From the NCBI GenBank assembly GCA_030762935.1, contig CM060882.1, positions 20,217,001 to 20,281,000 of the forward strand: a DNA stretch of 64,000 nucleotides, in the 5' to 3' direction. This DNA is from Hymenopus coronatus. Taxonomy: Eukaryota; Arthropoda; Insecta; Mantodea; Hymenopodidae. Of this stretch, positions 9,122 to 21,850 are shown piece after piece. Position 1 is the stretch's first letter. Every line of letters starts with the position of its first letter. Under the pieces are notes generated by a model. It was not told the DNA's origin. It made no database searches and worked only from the letters and a program-made list of their open reading frames with translations. A program made the translations under genes and the position numbers.

Positions 9122-11650
9122 CATGTGGGGCTACCATTCAGTTATACAACTTATGTTTAGAAACTGACTGAAAGATTATATTACATCAAAAGCAATTGTT
9201 TATAACAAAGGTCTTCTTAAACTGTAATTATTTATTTGTAAAGGAATTAATTCCACAGAAGCGTGATCAAAGTGAAAGTATGGTGTCAGTATGGGACTAA
9301 AAGATACCTATTGTGTGGCTTAAGAAAAATTATTTTACTACATGGAATTAAGGCCTAAATTACTTAATGCCATATTCAAAGTGCATGTTAAAGGAAGAAT
9401 ACAATTGCTGTAATAGACTGAGGGTGTTTATTTTTGAATTGACCTTTATAATGTAATTTTTAAGAAAATATATGCAGCAGTGTTCTCGTTCTTAATCTTC
9501 CCAGTGATCAGAGATGTCATAAAATGTACAGCATGAAGCTGAGGTTATTTGCAAGAGTCATAAATGGTTATAGGCTATGAATATTTACTTATTTAATCTA
9601 GAATTGTAAACACTTTTCTTTATAGTATTGAACTGCTGCAGTGATTTTACCATACTTATCCAAATGCAAGATGATCCCCTTTTTTCAGAACTTAATTTTG
9701 ATCATATATCTTGATCAAAAAACCAAGGGACCCTGAAATTGGCAGGAGACAGGGGGAGAGAACGGAAATATATTGGTATATAGGCAACAGCAACTGCAGG
9801 GGAGCTTCAACGACAATGGTGGATAAGATTTTCTTAGACAACATATCTAACATAACACATAATTGTAAACAGTTTTACCTATTATTGGAACCAGTTGAAA
9901 AATTCAATGCCACAGCCGGGATTTAAACATGGGTCTCCCATTCTCTGTGCAGTTCTAATTTGAATTTGCACTGGAATTCTTGTAATGGGTAGAAGAGAGC
10001 AGAGCAGAAATGTGCCCAACATTAATGCTGTGAAATGCATAACTAAATCTCTCTTCTGTTTAACAACTGTCTTTATGCTTATAGATTTGTTTTTATAAAT
10101 TTCAAGCACGGTCAAGTTTTATGTACAATTTTCCTTTTTACAAGAGGTTACAATTCGCTCGTGGAATACATACATCTCTTAAGTAGGTCATTTTAAGTTC
10201 CCTCTTAAAAGTTTTTCCACATTTGATAGCAATTTATTAAACAATATAGTTCCCATCTTTTTCTGTAGCTGCCTTATGAGTTCCAATTCTGTTATAGTCA
10301 CCCTTATTTCTGATGTTACAGTTGTGTACATAGCTGTTAATTATTAGATCACAAATAATATTGCCTTGTATGTTATGAGTAGAGTAAAAGTATTATTATT
10401 ATTTATGAAAACATTTCTATATTACATCAGACACAACCAATGTGAAAGGAAATCCACTATTTTTATTTTAGTCTTGGAGAGAAATATTTTTTCAAATGAG
10501 AATAATACAATCCTAGGTCTGTAAACAGCCAACTTTACAGTGCAAAAAAATTGCACAAAACATGCCGTAAATGTCATTCCATTTTCAATATTAATAGTTT
10601 GGGAAAAACACATGGTCTTATATTTGGATAAATATGGTATATACAAAGAATAATTTGTAAAAGATAAAGAAAGCATCTATTTTAACATCAGTGTTCACAG
10701 AATCAAATGAGTTGATTCCTTGAAAGATGTTTGAGCCATTTAATGCTCTGGTAAATAAATTTTTTATTCCTAGTCCATCATATGAATACTAAATAACATG
10801 GTACATCTGAATCCTTCCAAGAAAATAAAAATGAGTATATTTATGATAAAAATGTATAGAAAACTAAGCACTTATGGTGAAGATTTTAAAATGCAATAAT
10901 TTTTCTATTAATAAAACTTATGCAATATGTAGTCTATGTAATGAAGAATAATTAATGTACAATATGTACTGTTAAGGATTTAATTAAATAAATTATAAAC
11001 CATTTATTAATAAATAAATAGAAAACTTATAAACTACCAAATTTTAATTTCTCTGCTACATACAGTAAGTAGTGAGAGTATTGTATTCCACCAGTAGCAG
11101 TTACAACATAAAAACACGAGTGAATTTAACAATTTGTGGATTTGTTGGATATTTTTCTTTAAACATTACATATATGCAGTAATTTAAAGTCTGCAATGTT
11201 TGAATATACTGTGCTACTGTTCCAAACTGGATGAGATCCATAACTCATCTTCACTTGTGTATGTTTTAAAGAGCTTTTGCATATGGGTAGCTGGTATTAT
11301 GTAATTGCCTTTGAGTCAAATATATATCCGGATCGTGCATATTTGAAGCCATGCTTGATGACTACACTTCAGCATAATATGAAATTAATGCCATTAGCAG
11401 CTACACTACAACAGAAGTCAAAGTTGCTAAATGGCAGTAATGTTAATTCTTCTTAATCCACTGTATTTCTTAAGCATTAATCCTGCGATCTAGTGACCTT
11501 GGCAGAAGTGGGTAGTATATATTTCAGACTATCCATATTCTCAACTGCAATTTAATTTACATCAATTCGCTCTTGCCTTAGAAACTGTATTTAATATACA
11601 GAATAAACCTCCACAAAGCTACCTTTTCTTTCATAAGACAACTTATGCAT
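9122..11650. other. tsg 3' flank, no gene seen
   Basis: AT-rich DNA, perhaps including a long tsg 3' UTR. A short R2-end-like piece (ACTTATCCAAATGCAAGATGA at about 9655) is present. The open frames here are short and lack splice signals or recognisable motifs. Confidence 0.6.
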
Positions 11651-11657
11651 AATCATT

Positions 11658-12655
11658 TTTACTTTCTCTAGCCTATATGTACATAGTGGATAGCTAAGGT
11701 ATTGTATATGCCCAAATTTTCAATGTTGAGATTTCACCGAAATATGTTTTGCAGTCCCCTGAGTCCAAAAAAAAGCATTTTTAGAAAAAGGTCCATGTGT
11801 GTGTTGCTATCTTGCAAGGATAAAACATGATTTTCGAGAAAATCCCCCACCCCAACTACCCTTTACAAGGAAAAATTTTAAATATTTTGATTTTCTCAAA
11901 AATGGCTCAAGATTGTGATTAAAATATTGTATATTAAATATATTTATAATAACTCCATGGCACGACAGCTCACGGGGAACCTTGGCCTACCGCCCGGCCG
12001 CTGCATCCCCCATCTCGGTCCACTACAAACGTCATGAATGGGGTGCAGTATTGGAGGGTGACACGTGGTCAGCACCTCGAGTCCCCCCCGGCAGGTGATT
12101 GCGGAAGTAGCTCCTCAATTGGCCCCCCAGGGACCTTACGAGGCTGAGTGCACCCCTGGCCAGGTCTCCCAGCGGGGGAAAAATCCCCACGCCAGTACTG
12201 GGGATCGAACCCAGGTCTCCCGCTTGGTAAGCAGCTGCGCTACCTCCATGCTAAGGAGACGACCTTAAATATATTTACTCACAATAATATGCATATGTTG
12301 AATTTTCTGAGAATAGCCTCTGAACACCTCTTTATTCTGGATGAACTTTGCATAACTGGTAAACCTACAGTATTTAGTATCTACAAGGAAGTATGTAATA
12401 ATACCATTTTTATTAATGTTTATATCGATCAGCATGAAGTATATAGAAGAACTGGTTTAAATGCTGTATAGATGGATAGTTTTATAAGTGTGACTAAAGT
12501 CATGTCAGCAAATTTACTGTCTGTAAAAGAACTGCGGGACAAAATTCAACACACCAGCAATGCTGAGAAATGTTCCTGGCATTAACAAACAAATAGGTAC
12601 TTAATTTAATTTTAGATGGAATAAGCTGGAGAAAACCATGTGAGTGTAACATATA
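11658..12655 (+). repeat. R1 copy interrupted by a SINE
   Basis: Starts TTTTTACTTTCTCTAGCC at 11658 and follows R1 landmarks to about 12655. A SINE splits it at 11947-12264. It is immediately followed head to tail by another R1 copy. Confidence 0.75.
11947..12264 (-). mobile_element. tRNA-headed SINE (family D), 13-bp TSD
   Basis: On the minus strand the head GTCGTCTCCTTAGCATGGAG is followed by an A-box-like stretch (GTAGCGCAGCTGC) and a B box (GGTTCGATCCC), then a GC-rich body. A perfect 13-bp target duplication (TTAAATATATTTA, 11934-11946 and 12265-12277) flanks it. A second copy lies at 54158-54500 on the plus strand. The intact TSD in decayed surroundings indicates a relatively young insertion. 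Confidence 0.85.
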
Positions 12656-12657
12656 AA

Positions 12658-13530
12658 TTTTTACTTTCTCTAGCCTGCATGTACAATGTGCATAGTGGAT
12701 AGAGAAGGTATTGTATGTATCCCACCCAAAAATTTGCTGTTGAGATTTCACCAGAAATGTTTTGAGGTCCCCTGAAAACAGCAGTTTTAGAAAAAGGGCT
12801 GTGTGTGCCTGTGGACCTTGTAGCTCACAAATAAAAAGTCTGTTAAATACCAAACTAGGTATTTATGTTTAGTATCTCCCAAGTTTAGTACCTACGACAT
12901 GATTTTCAAGAAAATCCCCCAACATGGAAAAATTTTTGAAAATTTTAATTTTCTCAAAAGTGGCTTTAACAATTTTGATTAAAATATTGTACATTAAAAA
13001 AATATTTGCATTAATAATAATATGTATATCTTGAATTTTCTAGGAATAGCCTCTGAAGACCGCTTCATTCTGGATGACTTTTGTATAACTAGCAAACCAT
13101 AAGAGATAGACAAAAATATAATATACAAAAAATGAAGATCTCATTAAAACGCATAATTTGTCATATACATTTTTTTTTGTAGAGTTAATGCTTTTGAGAT
13201 ATTTTGGATTGTTGGTTTCAATTTTAAGCCATTTAAACTTTTCTCGAATGGAAAAGTCTTTCTTCTCGTTTCTTGTTTGTTTACTCCTGGCAAGCAAAGA
13301 GATGGAATTTCAATTGTTTTACATAGTGACTGGCTTTTAAAGGACGAGACTATCTCTTTAGCCTGCGCATTTTATTTCCCTTCTACTTACAAGCTAGTAA
13401 TAAGACTAATTTTGCTTATGGTTATCTTGATTAGCATGATGTAGATAAAAGATTAATCTTTTAAATAAAAGGTTTGTTTGTGGAATAGCTAGAGAAAGTC
13501 ATGTGGATGGAACACAAGATATTTTTGTTT
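12658..13530 (+). repeat. R1 copy in tandem
   Basis: Nearly full length: TTTTTACTTTCTCTAGCC start, ATTTCACCAGAAATG, TTTTAGAAAAAGGGC, CTGTTAAATACCAAAC, TAAGAGATAGACAAAAA, TTTTATTTCCCTTCTAC, then GCTAGAGAAAGTCATGTGG and GGAACACA at the end. It sits directly after another R1 copy in the same orientation. Confidence 0.8.
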
Positions 13531-14149
13531 TGTTATTATAATTGTTAGATTATTAAAGGCTCCTAAATTTTTTTTGAAACTAAACTCATATTTGAAAAAC
13601 TGTCAAACTTAGGCTTACCATAATGCCATAGCCTTTGTCTTGATGCGCTGTTGCTCAAAGATACCCTTTACTTCTTGTATTTAACTCATATTTACACAGA
13701 GCTATTGCACCTTAAATGGAGGTCATGTCTGAAATTATTATTTTCCACATTTTTACTTGCTCTACTAATACGTGGGTAGTTTCAAAACGTTTTAGCAGTT
13801 CTTAAACTAGAACTCTGGTGACCATGGGATTCTTTTAGTTTTTGACCTCGGAAGGTGCACATGGCATACAGTTAGTGAAGATACATGAATTGTTGAGCCA
13901 GACACAGCACAAGATGGCTCTCTCTCAACACACAATGATATATTATGACTATAAAAAGCTGTTAAATGCAAAGGAATGCTATTCTTCTCTAATACATTTT
14001 TTTGGTGAGTCTTCCCCTTCTTTTTTTTTTAAAAATACAGTTCCAGAGTTATATTCCTGGCGCCATGAAGTACCAAAGCAAGACTTTAGCAAGCGCGGCC
14101 ATTGGGACCGGTGCCTTCTTGGGCCACTGTTAGAAATTGGTTCTGTAAA

Positions 14150-14395
14150 TTTTCAAGGGATTGGGAATCTCTTGAAGATGAACCTTATTCATGTAAAGGG
14201 TAGTTGGGGGTGGTGGTTAACTATCAAGTTTGGTGTTCAACAGACTTTTTGAGCTATTCTCTCCAAAGACAATCATAGATATTTTTCTAAAAATGGTTTT
14301 TTTTTATTCAGGAGGTCCCAAAACATATATTTGCGGTTAAATCTCGGTATTGAATTTTTGGGACACATCATAAGCATAGCGAACGTAAAAAACTC
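14150..14395 (-). repeat. R1 fragment, minus
   Basis: Contains the reverse-complement R1 landmarks ATGTAAAGGGTAGTTGGGGG, ATCAAGTTTGGTGTTCAACAG, CTAAAAATGG, GGAGGTCCCAAAACATATAT and ATCTCGGTATTGAATTTTT. The upstream open frame at 13842-14252 runs partly through this repeat and is not credible as a gene. Confidence 0.65.
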
Positions 14396-14839
14396 TCTGA
14401 GAACCATAAATATTGATGCATGGCATCAGCCTTATCCTTCCTCACTCGCCACACTGCTAATGGGGAAGAGTTTTCTTAACCCCACTGAGACAGATGAAGC
14501 ATGGATTCTTTATGACAATCCAGAATCAAAAGAACAATCCAAACAACGGATGCATACACACTCCACAAAAATGCCCATAAAGTTCAAACTTCAGTGGTTC
14601 AATGGTTAGAGCAACTTCACTGAGAGTGGGGGAATTGTCTTCATATCCCAGCTGTGGCTGGTTCTAACAGTTGAACTACATTGCTCATCAATCTGTGAAC
14701 AACTTAAAAGTATCCAGACTTGACATAAAAATATTGGGAGGCAAGAAGGAGAATGGCTTTGTTGCTAAATCCTGAACATTAGCTGCACACAAATTGCTCA
14801 TTGGTACTAAAATAAACTGAAATTTGGAGAATAAGAGGT

Positions 14840-15115
14840 AGGTAAAGGGTAGTTTGGGGTGGGGGGATTTTCTCAAAATCTTCGTGTCGTATCCCTAGAA
14901 GATTCTTAACTTAAATATCAAATTTGGCATATACAACTTTTTGGTTTTGAGTTATTGTGTTCACAGACACATACACATGGACCTTATTCCAAAAATAATT
15001 TTTTTGGATACAGGGGACTCTAAAACATAATTTCCAGTGAAATCTTGGTATAGAATTTTAAGGTGGAATACCTTCTCTATACGCTACGTCCATACTACAT
15101 TTAGAGAAAGTAAAA
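14840..15115 (-). repeat. R1 fragment, minus
   Basis: Reverse-complement R1 end: GTAAAGGGTAGTTTGGGGTG through TTTAGAGAAAGTAAAAATA at 15102-15118. Only the 5' third of the repeat is present. The stretch between the two fragments (14396-14839) shows nothing recognisable. Confidence 0.7.
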
Positions 15116-15290
15116 ATATGTGAAAATTTATTGCAAATTATTATATTAATGCTTATTCTGCCACTTTCTATATAAATAACAAAGATTCCTCTTAAGCAGG
15201 TATAAATGTAGAAGTTGATGGTTTTCTGTTACCAACATTATAGACACACAACACATTGCAAGGAGCAAGAGACCACATGCCCGCCAGGGT

Positions 15291-15505
15291 AGTGTGGTGG
15301 TGGTGTGTCTGCCTCATATTCAACAGGTAGCGAGTTTGAATCTCGCTTAGGGTGAGTTACTCAGATAAGTTTTTTTTGGGGGATTTCCCTTATCCTGAGA
15401 AGACGAATGTAGAGTAACTTATTTGAGCATCATTTCACCAATTTCATTCATTGTACAATATGACCAACCAGGTTAAAGGACGTTAAACTACCAAAAAGAG
15501 ACCAG
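15291..15505 (+). mobile_element. tRNA-headed SINE (family C)
   Basis: The head CCAGGGTAGTGTGGTGGTGG gives an A-box-like start and GAGTTTGAATCTCGC a B box, followed by GGGTGAGTTACTCAGATAAG and an end with ATATGACCAACCAGGTTAAA then GGACGTTAAACTACC. A second copy is at 27535-27725. It is not a working tRNA: there is no acceptor-stem pairing and the body runs on. Confidence 0.75.
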
Positions 15506-17055
15506 ACCACATGTTGACCCTTGCACACAAGCAAGTTGGTGATGCCTGGTCTAACCAGTAAGAAAGACAATCATGGGTAAGAGGTGTGTACAGTGGTAAG
15601 ACTGGTTAGTTTCATAGCCACGTGCTTTGTGCAGGGAAGTGAAAAATTTAATATGTTTAGCAAAATACACCATTAGAAAGAAAAATATTAACAGCAATTC
15701 AGCAAGTTTTAAGTCTTTTCAATTTCAGGCTTTACATGAAGTCTCTTCACTCATAATCTTATACACTACTTACAATACAAATATGGTTCACAGTGCTGAA
15801 TAATTAGCAACTACACAAATTATATAAGGAACAAACAACTAAATATGTCTATAGAAAGTTATAAGTGGTTTTATTTGCATAGCCTTTAAAATGTGCAACT
15901 GCAACTCGATACATAATTAATAGCATTGCACTTGGAAACTATTCTATAATATTCTATATTAAGCAGTATTTTAGCAAATTAAAATCTCTAACCTGCCAGA
16001 TAATTGAAGGACTTATAATGTTACATAATCTTTATTTATGCCAGGATTATAATGAACTTATTGTAATGTGAAATAGCTAAAAATCATACATAGTATCATA
16101 TAGAGCTATTTAAGATTGACTTAATGCAATATAACTTGAGAGTTTGGCAGTATCAAAATTTTCCTTTCTGTTATATTAAGTTATGCTGATCCAATGTAAA
16201 TGCTCAGAAGCATATAATGTAATAAATTTCTAGATGAGCTATTTTTTTTCAGTTGGTAAATTATGTATGAATTTTTCTTCAGAATTTAATGAAAGGTATC
16301 CATAATAATGTATATAATTTTAATGAAATATACAGTTTATTTCATAGTCGACTAACCCTCTCAGTATTTAAGACTGAAAATGCATTCCAGGAGGTGTTAA
16401 AAAATGGGCCAGTAGAGGGGACAGAACTTAAAGTGCTGGACAATAAGCGCACACCTTTTTATTTGGTGTGCCATGGACAGCACTCATCAAAGAGTCATAG
16501 CACCTCAGCCATTGGAGCACATGTTAGACTAGCATGTGTTAAATGATGTCGCATAATAATTAGAACCAAGCAGCATAAAGCAGCAGCATTAAGTAATAAA
16601 AACAACTATCAAGAGTAATTCCTGTTATGTGTTTCCTAACAGTTCTTCAGCTTAGTAACATTTCTTAACTTCACACACTAAGTGGCATTATGTTCGTAAA
16701 GTTCATTGTAATCCTGGCTTAAAGGAAAAGGCAAAGCAAACATTACTTTCATTGATTCAGTGCTTTCATGTATGACAATCAAAATTAATATAATTTGGCA
16801 ACACTGTTCCTTTTGACTTCTTTTCTTACCTCACCCTTCCAATCTGTTCTTAAGATTTTTTATAATAATTCAAAGCAAAACTGTTTCCAGCATCCGTCAT
16901 TGATTCAAATATAAAACAGTAATTAAATCAGAGTGCTGCACAGGCAGATCTAAGTGGGATGGTAGAATGGGGGGTTGAAGGTCAGTTTGTTAGGAAGGGG
17001 AAACCAGCCTGGCTAGCTGCTTTGATGGGTTTTGGCATCGGTACAGCCATGAGTG
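15506..17055. other. No gene recognised
   Basis: AT-rich sequence. An 85-codon frame at 16289-16546 has no recognisable motif or convincing splice sites. No repeat family was identified. Confidence 0.5.
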
Positions 17056-17059
17056 AATA

Positions 17060-18015
17060 AGAGGATCTTTCCCTCTTGTGCAATGCATTATTATAAAGTT
17101 TTTGACCGATGAAAGGGTTAAAGCCTTGGAGATTTTAACTTGTTTAAAGGTACAGTTTGGGCCAAACAATTTAAGGGCAGTCGAGAATTTGTACAAAGTC
17201 ATGCTTGGTGCCCAAGATCAAGTCTCACAAATGATAACCTCCCTGCCGTTCAAGAGCTTACAGAAGCTTATTACCAATGCACTGTTGAAGAAATCACATT
17301 AGAAGCGGGTGTCAGCATTGGGAGTACTCATACCATTATCAGTTAACATTTTGGATTAAAAAAAAAATAGTGTTTATGGGTTCCAAACTTGTTAACCAAA
17401 CAGCAAAACAGGTCAGGTTGGAGATTTGAATTTATGCAGCAAGAAGAGAAGGATTTTTTGAAGCGCATCCTTGCATGTGATGAAACATAAGTCCATCATT
17501 TCACTCTGGACTCCAAAATGATGAGCAAGGAGTGGTCAAAACCTGCTTCTCAGCCAGCAAAATTCTCATAACAGTATTTTTCACTACAGAGGAGTTTTGC
17601 TCACTTTTCTTCACAATCAACATACTGTGAATGTGGTTTAATATTGCTAGTTGTTTAATTCAGCAAAAGTCATTGTATGGCCATCAGAGATGTTGTCTTT
17701 TTCCAAGACAATGCTAAGCCTCAACCCCAATTTGACAAGGGCCAGATTGGATGACATGCAATGGGAAATCGTCGGACACTCCTAGAGTACACATTTGTTC
17801 CCCCTGGACTATTTTTTGTTTGTGGCCATGAAAGAATCACTTGGACAACAATTCAAAACCAATGAAGACATTGAGGAGCAATTGTCATTTGCCTCTTGGC
17901 TTCTCAATACAGTTGTCCATTTGATTGCCCCAAAATTGCTGAAGAACAGCAGAGCATGTACTAGGATGTTCCCAGTTTTGAAAGGCATCTTCTTGACAGA
18001 GCATGCAGTTTGGTG
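17060..18015 (+). pseudogene. Degenerate mariner-type transposase
   Basis: Fragments in several frames: GSREFVQSHAWC and VEEITLEAGVSIGSTHTIIS (HTH region), RILACDET with the next codon TAA where Trp is expected, then VHHFTLDSKMMSKEWSKPAS, VVFFQDNAKPQPQ, and a remnant of the third catalytic region near 17790. Stops and shifts are frequent, so it is inactive. It belongs to the mariner group but to a different lineage from the copies at 2.7 and 40.5 kb. Confidence 0.75.
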
Positions 18016-18065
18016 AGTTAAGAATTCTCATCTGGTGTGGACAGCGTGCTAGACAATCATGTTGT

Positions 18066-18910
18066 GTTATTACTTTCTCTACACGAACTATATACATAGT
18101 GTATGTACTAACACAAAAGATATAATATTCAGATTTCACTGGAAATACATGATTTAGGGTCCATTGTGTTCAAAAAAAGCATTTTTAGAAAAAGGTCTGT
18201 GTGTGTCCATTTGTGTCAGTGTGTCTGTAAACTCGATAACTCACAAAGTCTGTAAAATACCAAACTTGGTATTTAAGCTTAGTCCCTTCCAAGGATGTGA
18301 CAAAGATTTTGTGGAAAATTCCCCTACCCCAAACTACACTTTACATGGAAAATTTTTCAAAAATTTGGATTTTCTCAAAAATGGCTCTAATGATTTTGAT
18401 TAACATATATCAAAGATGTTTCCATAACAAATAAAATGTATATTTTCATTTTCTAAGAATAGTCTCTGAAGACCTCTTGGACAAATTTTGCTGGATTTTG
18501 TATAACTAGTAAACTGTAGGAGATAGACAAAAGTTTACTACACAAAAAATGTAGATCTTGTTAAAACACACAATTTATGTCATATACATGTATACTTTTG
18601 TCTATCTCCTACAGTTTACTAGTATACATTATTTTCATGTAGTTGACCAGTTTTTAGATATTCCTTGTTATTGGCTTCCATTTTAAAATACTTAAAACTT
18701 TTCACATAAGGGAATTTGTCAACTCCTGGCAATGCAAAGAAATGGATTTCATCCACATGACACTCAACTTTTAGAAAATTTGACTATTGCTTTAGCCTTG
18801 TGTATCCCATTGTTTCCCTTCTACTTATAAGAAATCATTTCTGCTAATGTTTATCTCGATTAGCATGAAGTAGATAGAAGCAAGTGAATGGAACACATCA
18901 GATTTTTTTC
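18066..18910 (+). repeat. R1 copy
   Basis: Begins TTACTTTCTCTACACG and ends GGAACACATCAGATTTTTTT. All internal R1 blocks are present, including an AGGAGATAGACAAAAGTTTA block with a local inverted echo near 18600 (TTTTGTCTATCTCCTAC). No coding. Confidence 0.8.
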
Positions 18911-19229
18911 AGAATGTTGCAACAGTTTCAAGTTGAGTTGATGCTGGTATAGAGTTTTTATTGCTGAGGATGTTGGCCCATTTCTTTTCACTGCTTAGTC
19001 TGGAGACAAATTCAGTTCTTTCAATTCTCAAGGATTTCATTTTTAGTTCTACTGAATGAAAAGAGATTTTTTTTTTTTTTTTTTTTGTTATATATATATT
19101 TAATATTTTTGTTTGTTTTTTGCTAAACTGTCAGCTTCTTCAATTTCTTTTAATCCAATGTGAGATGGAATACATTGCAATTTAATTTCCATATTCAAGC
19201 TTCTAAATCGTTGGCAAAAGTGTAAAGAC

Positions 19230-19322
19230 CACAAAAAAATCCATTGTCCTCTGTCAGATTTGAACCCGCGACCTTGGGTATATGAAGTTAGCATGGTAAC
19301 CACTAAACCCTGGAGGGCGACA
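19230..19322 (-). mobile_element. SINE family A, head fragment
   Basis: Minus-strand tRNA-like head: GTCGCCCTCCAGGG, GGTTACCATGCTAACTTCAT, CCCAAGGTCGCGGGTTCAAA (B box), then ATGGATTTTTT. Other members lie near 23.6, 42.8, 47.7, 56.8 and 58.1 kb. Confidence 0.7.
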
Positions 19323-19991
19323 TGACTACTCTACCAAGTATGTATGCATAGTAGGTAATAGATGAGAAGGTTACATATTCAACCCAAAACCTATACCAAT
19401 ATTTCACAGGAAATACATGTTTTGAGGACCCTCAAATCAAACATGTAGAAAAAGATACTCATTTGTATCACAACTTAAAAATGAAAAGTCCCTCAAATAT
19501 CAAACTTGGTATTTAAATTTACTATCTTCAGCAAGGATGGGTCATTAGGATTCTCATGAAAATTCCCCTATCCCCAACTACCCTTCACATGCAACATTTT
19601 TTGAAAATTGCTGCAACAATTTTTATTAAATTACTATTTATTTAAGATATTTTCATGACAGATAAAATGTATACCTTGAGTTTTCTGAGAACAGCCTCTT
19701 CATTTTGGGTGACTTTTCTATAACTGGTAAACCGTAACACATAGATAAACCCTTACTACACAAAAAATATAAATCTTGTTAAAATGTACAATTTGTGTCA
19801 AATACATTTTCTGTAGAGTTAACTGTTTCTGAGCTATCCCTTATTATTGTTTTTAAAATTTTCAATACTTTGATTTTTCTTGCGTAGGAAGTCGCTATTC
19901 ACTATTTTTATTCTGGTCATGCAAAGAAAAAGGAATTTCAATTGTATGACATAGCAAGTGGTTTTTAAAAGATTTGAATATAGTTTTAGAC

Positions 19992-21668
19992 CAGGTGTCC
20001 CTAACGACTGCACGCTCGGGCGGCAGTAAAAGCCCTCAAGCCCTGACCATCTGGTTGCGGGCAAGAAATGGAGGTGCTGCAGTGGCGGAACTATGATTAT
20101 GTAAATTAACTTACACTTTCGCTGTCAATTACAAAATAATGATAGCAGTATTTTATACACTTTAATACTGATAACTAATATAATACAAAATAAAATCTAA
20201 TTGGCAGGAAATTCAACTAACGAAATACAAACACTTGTGTAAAACTAATAAACTAAATAAATAATTTAATATGGCATAGACGTACTATGCAATTCAATGA
20301 AGTAAACAATACAAATAAACATAATATTCTCAAATAAATGTCTGTGAAAATTACTCTTTCTTGGGCATCAGACAAACACTGTGATGTTTGCAGTTGTCTG
20401 TTTTCAACCAGCTGTTCAATACGTGGGACTATTGTTTTCGAGCTACCCAATCACAAACGTTCTTTCAAGTGTTCATCACTTTTTTGAGGAAAACAGTGAT
20501 TCGCAAACATAGGTTGGCCCGAACAAACCATATTGTGAGTTTAGGAAATCTTTCCTGTCTTACAGAGGTGCAGAAATGGCTTATACTTTTTTCTATTTTG
20601 ATATTTATCTTTCTCAACATCATTTTGCATATCTATTACTTCCAACTACAGTTCAACAGGACTAATGAGGATACCCACTGAAAATAACTTAAATTGTTTC
20701 TCAAGTGGCATAATGGAATGTACATTCAAATTCTTCGTGCAATTGTCGCAGTATGTTATATATTCATCAAAGTCCAAGGTTTCTACACCTGATGTAGATG
20801 ACAAGATATGCAGTTAACTACTATTAAGAGTGAAGTATTCTTCATGTTGGAGTTGTATTGAGTCACACTTATTTACACTTAAAAATCTCCACTTAATATG
20901 TTAAAAAACACTGAAATGTTTTCCAGGACATTCGCCCTCTTCTTCAGCAGGCTGAGAAAGAGGGCGAATGTCCTGGAAAACGTTTCAGTGTTTTTTAACA
21001 TATTAAGTGGAGATTTTTAAGTGTAAATAAGTGTGACTCAATACAACTCCAAGATGTGCAGTGTCGGTTATATCATTGCTTTCATCTATTGCAAGAGAAA
21101 ACACAATAAATGACTCCGAATATCGTCTGCAGGGTCCTCCGCACGTGTTATCGTGGAGAAGGATAAACTGACTGATTGATAATCGTGTACATACTCTGGG
21201 CTCAATTCTTCAGCTGCATCAATTAAATATTGTTTTACCATCTCACCTTCACTGAAGGACCCATGTTCCTGGCAACACATAGGAACCCACTCTAACAACA
21301 CTAGCACAAGTATTTACATCTTCCTTGTTCATTTTAAGTTTCAGATCTGCAACAACACATGTGTGTTCAATGTCTTTGTATTTATCATAATCGTGTGCGT
21401 GACATAGCAAGTAATGCCGTTGCAAATTATATTGTTATTTTGTTTAGAAGCTTTTAACACACTAAACATTTTGCCATGTCATTTTCTTCCATAAACAGAA
21501 AGTTTTCTTCCCCATTCTGCTCGAAACATCACCAGTGTGGATGACTGTCTTCCCAACGTGGATGTTCCAGCCATTGTAAGTACGACACCACTGCATGGAT
21601 ACACTGTGTAACTGTGCGGCCTGCAGTGAGTGTATTCAGGCGCCCTTGACTCAATTTGGTGATGCCTG
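19992..21668 (-). mobile_element. hAT element remnant with 8-bp TSD
   Basis: Ends are CAGGTGTCCC at left and, in reverse complement, CAGGCATCACC at right. They are flanked by a perfect 8-bp duplication TTTTAGAC (19984-19991, 21669-21676), which is diagnostic of hAT. Minus-strand coding remnants (21086-21400) read SLSFSTITR, AEDPADDIRSHLLCFL and similar, matching the region before the first catalytic Asp in BED/hAT transposases. Most of the gene is missing. A 200-bp palindrome is inserted at 20849-21050. Confidence 0.75.
20849..21050. repeat. Palindrome with 91-bp arms inside hAT remnant
   Basis: Arms 20849-20939 and 20959-21050 are almost perfect reverse complements around a short loop. Outward-reading arms carry CTGAAGAAGAGGGC or a variant, GTCCTGG, then AAAACG. 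This is the same 'CTGAAGA, hairpin, GAAAAC' order as the palindromes near 0.1-1.2 kb, but in an unrelated sequence. It is probably another PLE-type terminus pair. Confidence 0.6.
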
Positions 21669-21850
21669 TTTTAGACCAATGTAATCCTTTATTTCCCTTC
21701 TTCTTATAAGGAAACAAGTAATAAGACCATTTCTGGTAATTTATCTTGATTAGCATGATGTAGATAAAAGAATAATATTTTGTAAGAATACTTTTTTTCA
21801 AGAACAGATAGAGAAAATCATGTGAATGGAACACATCAGATTTCTACATA

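Larger units (their letters stand above)
19340..21850 (+). repeat. R1 copy split by a hAT remnant
   Basis: R1 blocks run from about 19340 to 19991 and resume at 21669 (TTATTTCCCTTCTTCTTATA) to the GGAACACATCAGATTT end near 21840. The two halves are separated by a 1677-bp insertion. Confidence 0.7.

Noticed and set aside
13842..14252. 136-codon plus-strand frame
   Set aside because: Runs into an R1 fragment, contains a T-tract-derived Phe run, and has no domain.
16289..16546. 85-codon frame
   Set aside because: No motif, splice signal or neighbour supports it.
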